Below, piece by piece: positions 39,180 to 48,828 of a DNA stretch of 64,000 nucleotides. The translations under genes and the position numbers were made by a program. The DNA is from Rhizobium ruizarguesonis. Lineage in GTDB: Bacteria > Pseudomonadota > Alphaproteobacteria > Rhizobiales > Rhizobiaceae. The notes under the pieces are model-generated. The model did no database searches. It saw only the letters and a list, made by a program, of their open reading frames with translations, and had not been told where the DNA came from. The stretch spans positions 62,001 to 126,000 of the forward strand of contig NZ_PQIG01000057.1 of NCBI RefSeq assembly GCF_012349115.1, given 5' to 3'. Each line of letters opens with the position of its first letter. Position 1 is the first letter of the stretch.

Positions 39180-40103
39180 GTGACCATCACGATTACGACC
39201 GCCCCCTGCTGCTGGGGCGTGGACGACGTCAACCATCCAAACCTTCCCGCCTGGGAACGCGTCTTCGACGAGGCGGCAGCGGCCGGCTATGGCGGCCTCG
39301 AACTCGGGCCTTATGGTTACGTGCCGCTCGATGATGCGCTCGTCGCCAAGGCGCTCTCCGAGCGCAATCTCTTCATCGTCGCCGGCACGATCTTCGACGA
39401 TCTCGTCTCTTCTCAAAATCGGGAGGCATTGTTGCGACAGACGGACGAAATCTGCGCCGTCATCACCAGGCTGCCGCAGCCGGAACAGATGGCAGGCCAG
39501 CGGTTCAGGACCCCCTATCTCACGGTCATGGACTGGGGGCACGACGAACGGGACTATGCCGCCGGCCATTCCGATCGTGCGCCGCGTCTCGACGACAAGG
39601 CTTGGGCCGGGATGATCGCCAATATCACGGCGATTGCCGAACTCGCTCGGCGCAAATACGGCGTGCGCGCCGTCATCCACCCGCATGCGGGTGGCTATAT
39701 CGAATTTGCTGATGAGATCGAGCGGGTGGCCGCCGACATTCCGCAGGAGGTCGCCGGCTTCTGCCTCGACACCGGCCATAGCTATTATGCCGGCATGGAT
39801 CCCGTGGAGATGCTTCGCCGCTATGCCGACAGGCTCGACTACGTCCACTTCAAGGACATCGACCAGACGGTATTCGACCGTGTGCTTGGCGAGAAGATCC
39901 GCTTCTTCCAGGCCTGCGGACAGGGCGTGATGTGCCCGATCGGCCGCGGCGTCATCGATTATCCCGCCGTCAGACGGACGCTCGAGGAGATCGGTTATCA
40001 CGGCTTCATCACCGTCGAGCAGGAGCGCGATCCGAGGAATGTCGCCGGCAGCCTCGAAGATGTGAAGCAAAGCCGCGATTACCTCAGGTCGGTCGGGTTT
40101 TAA
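39180..40103 (+). CDS. Sugar isomerase/epimerase or IolE-like dehydratase (TIM barrel)
   Basis: 307 residues. Start GTG 39180 with AGGA eight bases upstream. Features of the IolE/hydroxypyruvate-isomerase branch: TTAPCCWGVDD at the N-terminus, IHPHAGGYIE, FCLDTGHSYYAG, YVHFKDID and the C-terminal FITVEQERD. The CCWGV start is also seen in IolE, a 2-keto-myo-inositol dehydratase, so an inosose or keto-sugar substrate is plausible. Seven bases separate it from the dehydrogenase gene. Confidence 0.88.
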   Translation: MTITITTAPCCWGVDDVNHPNLPAWERVFDEAAAAGYGGLELGPYGYVPLDDALVAKALSERNLFIVAGTIFDDLVSSQNREALLRQTDEICAVITRLPQPEQMAGQRFRTPYLTVMDWGHDERDYAAGHSDRAPRLDDKAWAGMIANITAIAELARRKYGVRAVIHPHAGGYIEFADEIERVAADIPQEVAGFCLDTGHSYYAGMDPVEMLRRYADRLDYVHFKDIDQTVFDRVLGEKIRFFQACGQGVMCPIGRGVIDYPAVRRTLEEIGYHGFITVEQERDPRNVAGSLEDVKQSRDYLRSVGF

Positions 40104-40110
40104 GGAAAAG

Positions 40111-41277
40111 ATGATGACGAATGACAGGAGAAAGCCGATCCGCTGGGGCATGGTCGGCGGCGGCAGAGGCAGCCAGATCGGCTATATTCATCGCTCGGCA
40201 GCGCATCGCGACGACGTCTTTGCCCTTGCTGCGGGTGCCTTCGATATCGATCCCGAACGCGGCCGCGCCTTCGGCCTCGATCTGGAGCTCGACGAAGCCA
40301 GGAGCTACCGGGACTATGCGACGATGTTTGCGACTGAGGCCGGGCGGGCCGACGGCATCGAGGCCGTGTCGATCGCAACACCCAACAACACCCATTTTGC
40401 GATCTGCAAGGCAGCACTCGAACATGATCTGCATGTGATCTGCGAAAAGCCGCTCTGCTTCACGACCACGGAGGCTGAGGAGTTGAAGACGCTGTCCCAG
40501 GCGCGCGGCCGTATCGTCGGCGTGACTTATGGCTATGCCGGCCACCAAATGATCGAACAGGCGCGTGCCATGGTCAGGAATGGTGATCTCGGCGAGATCC
40601 GCATCGTCAACCTGCAATTTGCCCATGGTTTCCATAGCGCTGCGGTGGAGGAGCAGAACCCCGCGACACGCTGGCGCGTCGATCCGAAATTCGCAGGCCC
40701 CAGCTATGTCCTCGGCGATGTGGGGACCCACCCGCTTTATATCGCCAAGGTCATCTTGCCGCACCTGAAGATCAGGCGGCTGCTCTGCACCCGCCAGAGC
40801 TTCGTCAAAAGCCGCGCGCCGCTCGAAGACAATGCGGTGACCCTGATGGAATATGATAATGGCGCGATCGCCACCATCTGGTCGAGCGCCGTCAATGCCG
40901 GCTCCATGCATGGCCAGAAGATCCGCATCGTTGGCTCGAAGGCCAGCATCGAATGGTGGGACGAGCGGCCGAACCAGCTCTCCTACGAGATCCAGGGCGA
41001 ACCGGCCCGCATCCTCGAGCGCGGCATGGACTATCTCTACCCCGAGGCCAGGATCGACGACCGGATCGGCGGCGGTCACCCGGAAGGTCTCTTCGAAGCC
41101 TGGGCGAACCTCTATCGCCGCTTCGGCTTTGCCATCAACAATGTGCGAGGCCTTGCCCCTGCGGGGATCGAAGACCTCGTCTTTCCCGATGTCGATGCCG
41201 GACTGGAAGGGGTGCGCTGGGTGGAAAACTGCGTGCGGTCCGCCGATGCTGGCGGGATCTGGCTGGATTACAGCTAG
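40111..41277 (+). CDS. Gfo/Idh/MocA-family NAD(P)-dependent dehydrogenase
   Basis: 388 residues. Rossmann domain with GMVGGGRGSQIG at residue 13, the family motif CEKPLC (Lys is catalytic) and the DVGTHPLYIAK segment with Asp and His of the active site. The C-terminal alpha/beta domain forms the substrate pocket. It should oxidise a hydroxyl of an inositol or sugar. Together with the two TIM-barrel genes it makes an oxidise-then-rearrange module. There is no ABC transporter or kinase in the cluster. Confidence 0.92.
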   Translation: MMTNDRRKPIRWGMVGGGRGSQIGYIHRSAAHRDDVFALAAGAFDIDPERGRAFGLDLELDEARSYRDYATMFATEAGRADGIEAVSIATPNNTHFAICKAALEHDLHVICEKPLCFTTTEAEELKTLSQARGRIVGVTYGYAGHQMIEQARAMVRNGDLGEIRIVNLQFAHGFHSAAVEEQNPATRWRVDPKFAGPSYVLGDVGTHPLYIAKVILPHLKIRRLLCTRQSFVKSRAPLEDNAVTLMEYDNGAIATIWSSAVNAGSMHGQKIRIVGSKASIEWWDERPNQLSYEIQGEPARILERGMDYLYPEARIDDRIGGGHPEGLFEAWANLYRRFGFAINNVRGLAPAGIEDLVFPDVDAGLEGVRWVENCVRSADAGGIWLDYS

Positions 41278-41359
41278 GATCCTCTCCTCAGATGGCACCG
41301 TATGCCGGCTTTACACGGCTGCGCTGGAGATCTGTCCAAGAACGCCTTCATACCCCCTC

Positions 41360-41530
41360 TCAGATAAGCTGATCGTCATCTTCCGTTGCCTGGGGCGCGC
41401 GGCGACGCGTGCTGTCGTTGGCGGCTTTCTTATGCTCGTCGGCAGCTGCCTCGCGGATTTTCTGGAAGCGGTTGTCGCCCGCGTCTTCTGCCGCTGGCTG
41501 CGGGTCGGTCTTTTTCACGAAACGGATCAT
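41360..41530 (-). CDS. Small hypothetical charged protein, 56 residues
   Basis: The minus-strand frame from ATG 41530 to TGA at 41360 begins MIRFVKKTDPQPAAEDAGDN and ends ATEDDDQLI. AGGAAA lies seven bases before the ATG. The protein is highly charged, Ala-rich and mostly helical by composition, with no membrane segment. It lies 65 bases behind the 41596-41988 gene on the same strand, behind groEL. Family unknown. Confidence 0.6.
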   Translation of the reverse strand: MIRFVKKTDPQPAAEDAGDNRFQKIREAAADEHKKAANDSTRRRAPQATEDDDQLI

Positions 41531-41595
41531 GGGTCATTTCCTGCTTTGACAGTGGCAGCGCTCCGCACCATATCGGAGCGCTCTGGAAAATGGTG

Positions 41596-41988
41596 TCAGA
41601 CGGCAAGCGCGGTGGCGCAGGCTTGAACACTTCGGCTGTCGGGTGAGGTTTGCCCAGGCATGGTCGCCCAGCCGCCGGCCTCGACAAACTGACGCTGCTT
41701 GTAGCCTTCGGTAATCGCCTTGAACTCGATCAGTTTAGCGCTTGCATCCGGCGCCGCATTGAACCGCTCGACGCAAATGGCGGACGCCAGCTCTCCGCGT
41801 GCGATGTCGCCGGCGGCGGCTGCCGCTTTGCTTGATGTGCCGCCTGTTACCCAACCTCCCCAGCTGAATCCGATGATCATCGTGGCGATCGCCGTGACGA
41901 CGCAGGCCCAGGCGAGAAGCGTCTTGGATGGCTGATAACTTTCGAAACGCTGGGTAATCGATGTCTTGCTGCTGCTCTGCACGGACAT
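41596..41988 (-). CDS. Hypothetical single-pass membrane protein
   Basis: 130 residues. One membrane helix near residues 23-46 (LLAWACVVTAIATMIIGFSW) divides a short basic N-terminus from an extracytoplasmic part of about 85 residues containing two Cys (SAICVERF, VQACATAL) and an Ala-rich stretch. ATG 41988 has GGAGA six bases upstream; the frame extends to 42024 without support. Lies 67 bases downstream of groEL on the same strand, so it may be transcribed with it. Family not recognised. Confidence 0.7.
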   Translation of the reverse strand: MSVQSSSKTSITQRFESYQPSKTLLAWACVVTAIATMIIGFSWGGWVTGGTSSKAAAAAGDIARGELASAICVERFNAAPDASAKLIEFKAITEGYKQRQFVEAGGWATMPGQTSPDSRSVQACATALAV

Positions 41989-42054
41989 TGGAATTCTCCT
42001 TGTCTGTTGTTCGGATTGTGCCATCCGGCGACGCCGGAACGGTTCAGGCTGGCC

Positions 42055-44056
<2,002 letters not shown>

Positions 44057-44110
44057 AGAGGTCTTTCTGCTGCCGGCGCGTATGGCGGCTGCAGTACATA
44101 AATAGCACCC

Positions 44111-44137
44111 GTGGCACTCGATTGATAGGAGTGCTAA
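44111..44137 (-). promoter_or_regulatory. CIRCE-like HrcA operator upstream of groES
   Basis: Left arm GTGGCACTC, nine-base spacer, right arm GAGTGCTAA. The CIRCE consensus is TTAGCACTC-N9-GAGTGCTAA; the right arm is perfect and the left has two mismatches. It lies 55 bases upstream of the groES start. It predicts repression by HrcA and heat induction. Confidence 0.85.
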
Positions 44138-44566
44138 TAAATATTGTTCACCAAGGGAATTTCTTGAAAAATTCAGGAAATCAATTTGAACGGATATTTT
44201 GTATTAATCCAGAAATGAAAAGAATTTTTTCGCCGTCGCGCTCAATTTTATTTAGCATATCGTGACCTTAATTTAGCGTTTTTTATAGATAAATCCGAAT
44301 TATCTTGATTTGGACTCAATCAAGGCGCAATGATAGGCCTCGTCGATTTGGCCGACTTGGCTTCGCGGTGTCAGAGACCTACGACCCGCCATCACCACTG
44401 AATTCTCGATAGCGAATGTATGACGTCGTTCCGGCGTTCATTTCGCCTGTTCCGATCCGGAATGAGCTTGGCGCTGACCGCGGATGTACCGGCAGCCTCG
44501 AGTTCGTCCGGCTCGGATCTCAACGATACAGGAACGCTTCAGTGTATTCCTGCGGAGGCCTCAGCC
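44138..44566. other. AT-rich region between groESL and a divergent small-gene cluster
   Basis: 429 bases, distinctly AT-rich from 44140 to 44330, where promoters for groES (minus) and the cluster (plus) should lie. The part from 44333 to about 44420 resembles 51283-51370 (shared ATTTGGCCGA, GCGGTG and CCCGCCAT). Frames open from 44416 and 44420 lack a ribosome-binding site at their first ATG; the supported start is GTG 44567. Confidence 0.45.
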
Positions 44567-44830
44567 GTGACAAGTCGCACCACAGAAACCGTCGTCCGTT
44601 TTTCATCTCCATTCCGCCTGCCCGGTTTCGACGGGGCGCAGCCAGCCGGAGAATACCGCGTCGATTATGACGAGGAATTGATCGATAGCGTTTCCAGGCT
44701 TGCCTGGCGACGGGTCGGCGCCTTCATCCACCTGCCGGCGATCGCCGCCCAGAGTTCGACGCAGCAGATGATGCCTGTCCACCTGTCAGATCTCGAAACC
44801 GCGCTCGAAAAGGACCACAAACTGTCATGA
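44567..44830 (+). CDS. Hypothetical protein, first gene of a five-gene overlapping cluster
   Basis: 87 residues from GTG 44567, chosen because a perfect GGAGG lies eight bases upstream; the longer frame from ATG 44420 has none. The protein is soluble, with FSSPFRLPGFDGAQPAGEYR, then YDEELIDSVSRLAWRR, and FIHLPAI near the end. It resembles a small conserved rhizobial/bradyrhizobial family of unknown function, by memory only. Its stop overlaps the next start by four bases. Confidence 0.7.
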   Translation: MTSRTTETVVRFSSPFRLPGFDGAQPAGEYRVDYDEELIDSVSRLAWRRVGAFIHLPAIAAQSSTQQMMPVHLSDLETALEKDHKLS

Positions 44831-45162
44831 CCGCTACGCGCATCCCGCAACGCAATGGACGCTCGATCCGACGCGAGGCAGCAACACATATCTTCAAGGT
44901 GGGGCAGACCGTCCGGGTGAAGGACGGGTTCCTGGTCGTTCCCTCCAAGCTCCCCGAGACATACCGCATTACCGCTACGCTGCCTCTGAGAGGAAATGTG
45001 CTGCAATACCGCATCCGCAGTGACGATGAACGTCATGAGCGGGTCGCGACGGAAGACAGCCTGGAACTGGTAAACCTATCGCCCGCCGGCAGCGGCGCAA
45101 CACTGATCGAGAGGACGTTTGGCCATGGCCACGGCCCGAATGACGAAAGGTTGACATCGTGA
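44827..45162 (+). CDS. Hypothetical protein with a KOW/SH3-like core, cluster gene 2
   Basis: 111 residues. The core FKVGQTVRVKDGFLVVPSKL then ETYRITATLPLRG and LQYRIRSDDERHERVATEDS suggests a small beta-barrel that reads like an SH3/KOW domain, possibly binding nucleic acid or protein. The N-terminus is basic. Start overlaps the previous stop (ATGA, 44827-44830) and its stop overlaps the next start (GTGA, 45159-45162). No function known. Confidence 0.7.
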   Translation: MTATRIPQRNGRSIRREAATHIFKVGQTVRVKDGFLVVPSKLPETYRITATLPLRGNVLQYRIRSDDERHERVATEDSLELVNLSPAGSGATLIERTFGHGHGPNDERLTS

Positions 45163-45488
45163 ACAGCCATGAAGACGAAGCCGAACGAAGACGGAATGCC
45201 TTTGCCGTCGGCACATGGGAAGACAAATGTGGCGCGTCCGGTCGCTACTCCATGGAGATCGAACACGACCGCCGGATCGAATCCGCCCGTTCGTCGACCG
45301 TCTATCGTGTCTCAGCAGGCGTTCCAGTGCTCGCCGACCATGCCATGACCGGCAAGAGCCGTTCGGAGGCCGGGAAAGAGATGATGTCCTTCAATCTTCT
45401 CAACATAGGATACCGGAAGGAATGGCTCAGGCTGTCGGACGCCGCTCGGAGTGCTCGTGAGACCCCGCCGGTTCAACCGTGGCGCTAG
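45159..45488 (+). CDS. Hypothetical protein, cluster gene 3
   Basis: 109 residues, soluble, charged N-terminus (MNSHEDEAERRRNAFAVGTW). No domain is recognised. Its GTG start overlaps the stop of gene 2 by four bases, and its end overlaps the DUF1488 gene by ten. Both overlaps support real translation. Confidence 0.6.
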   Translation: MNSHEDEAERRRNAFAVGTWEDKCGASGRYSMEIEHDRRIESARSSTVYRVSAGVPVLADHAMTGKSRSEAGKEMMSFNLLNIGYRKEWLRLSDAARSARETPPVQPWR

Positions 45489-45754
45489 CCTTCCTGAACC
45501 AAAGCCGTAGCTTCGATGCGGCGAGAAATGCTGTGCGCTTCGTCGGCCATGACGGCATGTTCCAGGTGTTGTTCTTCATCGAGGTTGGCGCTCTGGCGAA
45601 ATCCGACACCGCATTGCAAAGAACCGAGCCTTCGGAAACGAATTGGCTTTCGTTATTCGACGCCCTGCGCAACTCCATTCAGGACGTGGCACACAAAGCC
45701 TATTCCTACCGCCGCCGCGCCTTCTATACTCTAACTGCGGCGGACTTCCGCTAG
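45479..45754 (+). CDS. DUF1488 family protein, cluster gene 4
   Basis: 91 residues. Start MALAFLNQSRSFDAARNAVR then FVGHDG, and the ending YSYRRRAFYTLTAADFR, match the DUF1488 pattern (NPSRSYDxxRxxVxFxGxD ... YTLTxxDF). Members are small, common in proteobacteria and of unknown function. The GTG start at 45479 overlaps gene 3. Confidence 0.85.
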   Translation: MALAFLNQSRSFDAARNAVRFVGHDGMFQVLFFIEVGALAKSDTALQRTEPSETNWLSLFDALRNSIQDVAHKAYSYRRRAFYTLTAADFR

Positions 45755-45781
45755 GCGGATCCGGACGCGCGAGAACGCTCC

Positions 45782-46624
45782 ATGTTGATCCGTTACGGCT
45801 ATGAAATTACGCTGACCTGCCCGCAGCCGACCGCATTGGTATGCCTGTTGTCGGTTCATGATGATCGTGCGGCCGACATCAGAATTCCGGAAACGGTCTT
45901 CACCACGCCCGATGTTCCCACTTCGACTTATCGCGACCTCTTCGGCAACCGCTGTCTCCGGCTGATTGCCCCGGCGGGCGACCTGACCATATGGGGCGAT
46001 GCGACGATCGAAGACGACGGCAAACCGGACAGGTCGCTGCCAGGCGCCAGGGAACTCCCGGTTTCGGAATTGCCGGATGATTGCCTCGTCTACCTGATGG
46101 GCAGCCGCTATTGCGAGACGGATCGTCTCAGTCAAATTGCGTGGGATATGTTCGGCACCGTCTCACCTGGCTGGGGCCGCGTTCAGGCGATCTGCGACTT
46201 CGTTCACGGCCACATCCAATTCGACTACATGCAGGCGCGATCGACGCGGACAGCCTTCGAGGCGTTTCACGAACGTGTCGGCGTCTGTCGCGACTTTGCG
46301 CATCTCGCGGTGGCGTTGTGCCGTTGCCTCAACATTCCTGCCCGATATATCAATGGCCATCTCGGCGACATCGGTATTCCGGTCGTCGATCCGATGGACT
46401 TCAGCGCCTGGATCGAGGTCTTCCTGGACGGTGCATGGCATACATTCGATCCGCGCAACAATACGCCGCGGATTGGTCGTATCATCGTCGCACGCGGGCG
46501 CGACGCCGCCGACATACCGCTCATCAATTCCTTCGGTCCGCATGTGCTGAAGGCGTTTCGAGTCTGGACCTATGAGGTGACGAACCTGCAACAGATGCAA
46601 AGCGTCGCCGGGGGCGCTGTTTAG
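45782..46624 (+). CDS. Transglutaminase-like cysteine protease-fold protein, cluster gene 5
   Basis: 280 residues. The N-terminal beta domain (1-100) precedes the transglutaminase-like domain: nucleophile Cys169 in ERVGVCRDFAHLAVALC, and Asp223 in WHTFDPRNN. The position of the catalytic His, normally in HAW, is Ser208 (MDFSAWIEVFL). The rest of the motif is intact, so either His comes from elsewhere or the domain is not catalytic. No signal peptide. Ends with NLQQMQSVAGGAV. It lies 27 bases after DUF1488 and probably belongs to the same transcript. Confidence 0.85.
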   Translation: MLIRYGYEITLTCPQPTALVCLLSVHDDRAADIRIPETVFTTPDVPTSTYRDLFGNRCLRLIAPAGDLTIWGDATIEDDGKPDRSLPGARELPVSELPDDCLVYLMGSRYCETDRLSQIAWDMFGTVSPGWGRVQAICDFVHGHIQFDYMQARSTRTAFEAFHERVGVCRDFAHLAVALCRCLNIPARYINGHLGDIGIPVVDPMDFSAWIEVFLDGAWHTFDPRNNTPRIGRIIVARGRDAADIPLINSFGPHVLKAFRVWTYEVTNLQQMQSVAGGAV

Positions 46625-46867
46625 AACGAGACCCGGGCGGATGCGCGGCAATGTCCAGCCTCAGGCTTTGCCGCAGGCGCCTGCAGTCGGCGGACTGCCT
46701 GTCCCACAGTAGCTCCTGGCCGAACTGCGCCCTCCCCCAAAATCACGTGACAGCGTTGCTCGCCTTGTCTTAACTAGCACATTGCCGGTTCAGGGCCGAC
46801 TCGCACCGAAAGCCGGTGCGGATGTCTTCGAGTGGAGGGCCACTTCTCGCTCGGTCTCAAAAACATG

Positions 46868-47010
46868 ATGATCGGCCTGAGATCGATCCCGGCGTGCCGG
46901 TCCTCGTTGCCGACCGCTCCGGGCCGCTTGGGCTTGCGCTGAAAAGCGGCAATTTCGGCGCCCCCGATTTCTTCGCCAAGGCGCTGGGCAGGATCGCCGG
47001 CCATGAATGA
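46868..47010 (+). pseudogene. C-terminal remnant of a DUF1537 (four-carbon acid sugar kinase) gene
   Basis: The frame encodes PEIDPGVPVLVADRSGPLGL then ALKSGNFGAPDFFAKALGRI, the C-terminal signature of DUF1537/OtnK-type kinases (ALKSGNFGxxDFF). The rest of the roughly 420-residue gene is missing; upstream bases show no matching frame. It is taken as a gene fragment left by deletion or rearrangement, beside a RIME1 copy. Confidence 0.7.
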
Positions 47011-47042
47011 TCCGCGCCCAAGATACGGGCCCCTTCGTTGAC

Positions 47043-47147
47043 TTAAAGCGCATCGCAATCTTTCAGATTCGCTCCTCGCGCTTTAAGTCTTTGTTTTAAG
47101 CATGTCGTTGTCGCAAAACCGCTGTAGACTTTTGCGCGACATGCTTT
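47043..47147. repeat. RIME1-type intergenic mosaic element, copy B
   Basis: About 105 bases, the same two-palindrome structure as copy A (AAAGCGC...GCGCTTT and GCATGTCG...CGACATGC), differing at few positions. Lies between the kinase remnant and the VOC gene. Confidence 0.88.
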
Positions 47148-47227
47148 GGTTGAAAGATGTTGGCGTCGAGCCATCTTGGGTGTGAGCAGTCCTTCGGGGA
47201 TTAGCGGCAGATAGGGAGTTCGTGTTG

Positions 47228-47608
47228 ATGTTCGATCATATCTCCATCGGCGTAAAAGACCTCGAAAGAGCTCGCCGTTTCTACGATGCGGCGCTGGCGC
47301 CGCTCGGATATGAGCGCCTGTCCAATTCCGACACCATGATCGGCTATGGCCCGGAAAGGGTCGGGCTCTGGGTGATGCAGGTCGAACAGCCCGTGGTTGC
47401 CGACATGCGATCCGGGCTGCATTTCTGCTTCGTCGCGCCTGATGAGGCCGCGGTCGATGCCTTTCACGCGGCGGCCGTCGCATCCGGCGGCGCGGATAAT
47501 GGTGAACCGGGTGTGCGGCCGGATTATGGGCAATTCTATTACGCCGCCTTCATCATCGACCCGGACGGCTACCGCCTCGAAGCGTATTTTCACAAAGGTG
47601 AGCTGTAA
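47228..47608 (+). CDS. VOC-family (glyoxalase/bleomycin-resistance fold) protein
   Basis: 126 residues. MFDHISIGVKDLERARRFYD is the classic VOC start; the metal-ligand His3 (DHI) and the C-terminal Glu in GYRLEAYFHK are in place. The GGGAG is nine bases before ATG 47228; GTG 47222 and TTG 47225 are too near. Could be a lyase, dioxygenase or resistance protein; the substrate is unknown. Monocistronic, between two repeats. Confidence 0.9.
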   Translation: MFDHISIGVKDLERARRFYDAALAPLGYERLSNSDTMIGYGPERVGLWVMQVEQPVVADMRSGLHFCFVAPDEAAVDAFHAAAVASGGADNGEPGVRPDYGQFYYAAFIIDPDGYRLEAYFHKGEL

Positions 47609-47620
47609 CCGACCGCCCTA

Positions 47621-47744
47621 ACCTTTTGTTTTCACGCAATTCTGGACGCAAAACCGCTGTGCACTTTTGCTGGAATTTGCGCTGTCTTTTGTTCTGCGCA
47701 ATTCCGGACGCAAAACCGCTGTGCACTTTTGCTGGAATTGCTTT
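47621..47744. repeat. Two tandem half-elements related to the second RIME1 palindrome
   Basis: Two copies, 47621-47681 and 47684-47744, share CGCAATTC(T/C)GGACGCA, then AAACCGCTGTGCACTTTTGC and TGGAATT. Each can fold as GCAATTCC...GGAATTGC. They keep the AAAACCGCT core of RIME1 but have other outer arms. The second copy provides the TAA stop of the convergent LysR gene. Confidence 0.75.
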
Positions 47745-48705
47745 AGGCCGCGGCTCTCGAGATCGATACGCAGCAGCCGGAGGCTTCGAGCGCCTGGCTG
47801 GCGACGTCGAGGAACAGGCGACGGAACCAGCGCGCCCGGCCGTCGGCCTGGTCGACGCGGCGATAGAGCATGGTTACGGGATCGGCCGGCAGCGAAAGCG
47901 GCGGCTCGCAAATCGTCAGCCCATGCAACTGCGCCATGCAGCGGCCGATCGACTCCGGCACGGTGGCGATGGCGGGCATGGCCCGCAGCGCCGTCGGCAA
48001 GGCGGAAAAGCGCGGTACCGTCGCCACCACCTGTCTGACGTGCCCGGTGCGGCTCAGCGCGATGTCGATGCTGCTCGCGGCATTGCCTTCGAACGAGACC
48101 GTGACATGCGCGACATTGGCAAAATCTTTAAGGCTCAGCGGCGCCTTTAGCCGGAGTTGAGCTTCGTCGTAAATGCAGATCGAGGCCTGGTCGAACAGCG
48201 GCGCACGAATGTGCCAGGAGGCCGGTTCGTCGTGCACGGAGACGCTGAAGTCGAAGACGCCCTCGTCCAACCGGCGCGCGGCATCGCGTTTCTCGGAGGC
48301 GACGCCGATCAGCCGGGCGCCGGGTGAAAGCTGGAGAAGACGGGCGGCAAGCGGGCCGAAGAAGGCCGATTCGAGATTGTCACACATGCCGATGCGGAAC
48401 TCGCCCTGCCAGCTTGCCGGATCGAATTCGGCCTGCGGGCGGATGGCGCGCTCGATGCCCGACAGCGCATCCTCGATCGCCGGGGCGATGGAAAGAGCGC
48501 GCGGCGTCGGCTGCAGGCCGCGGCCGACACGCACGAACAATTCGTCGTCCAGCGCCTCGCGCAGGCGCCGCAAAGCGGCCGACAGGCCCGGCTGGCCGAG
48601 CAGCAGCCGTTCGGCGGCACGACTGACGTTGCGCTCCTGCATCAGCACCGAAAAGGCCAGCAGGAGATTGAGGTCGATCTTGCGAAGAGTGGCATCATTC
48701 ATCAT
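47743..48705 (-). CDS. LysR-family transcriptional regulator
   Basis: 320 residues. Helix-turn-helix near residues 17-45 (RNVSRAAERLLLGQPGLSAA) and the NodD/PcpR-like motif LNLLLAFSVLMQERNVS. The C-terminal effector domain follows from residue 95. The majority of such proteins activate the gene divergent to them; here an MFS exporter gene starts 124 bases away. A stop codon lies in a half-RIME element. Confidence 0.93.
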   Translation of the reverse strand: MMNDATLRKIDLNLLLAFSVLMQERNVSRAAERLLLGQPGLSAALRRLREALDDELFVRVGRGLQPTPRALSIAPAIEDALSGIERAIRPQAEFDPASWQGEFRIGMCDNLESAFFGPLAARLLQLSPGARLIGVASEKRDAARRLDEGVFDFSVSVHDEPASWHIRAPLFDQASICIYDEAQLRLKAPLSLKDFANVAHVTVSFEGNAASSIDIALSRTGHVRQVVATVPRFSALPTALRAMPAIATVPESIGRCMAQLHGLTICEPPLSLPADPVTMLYRRVDQADGRARWFRRLFLDVASQALEASGCCVSISRAAA

Positions 48706-48729
48706 CGTCAGTAATACCTGGCATGGCTA

Positions 48730-48746
48730 CTATCAATTTGCAATAG
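48730..48746. promoter_or_regulatory. Possible LysR site between lysR and MFS genes
   Basis: CTAT (48730-48733) and ATAG (48743-48746) are imperfect inverted arms around an AT core in the gap between the two divergent genes, with the T-N11-A spacing. Weak evidence. Confidence 0.3.
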
Positions 48747-48828
48747 GAAAGGAAGCTGTACATTTTCTCGTTCCCTGCCGCCCGGCAACCTCCCCCGATG
48801 AGGCGGCAGCAGAGAAGGAACGATTTCG

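Noticed and set aside
47621-47744. CRISPR-like direct repeats
   Set aside because: Only two units of about 60 bases, no spacers of constant length, and related to RIME sequences; no cas genes in the window.
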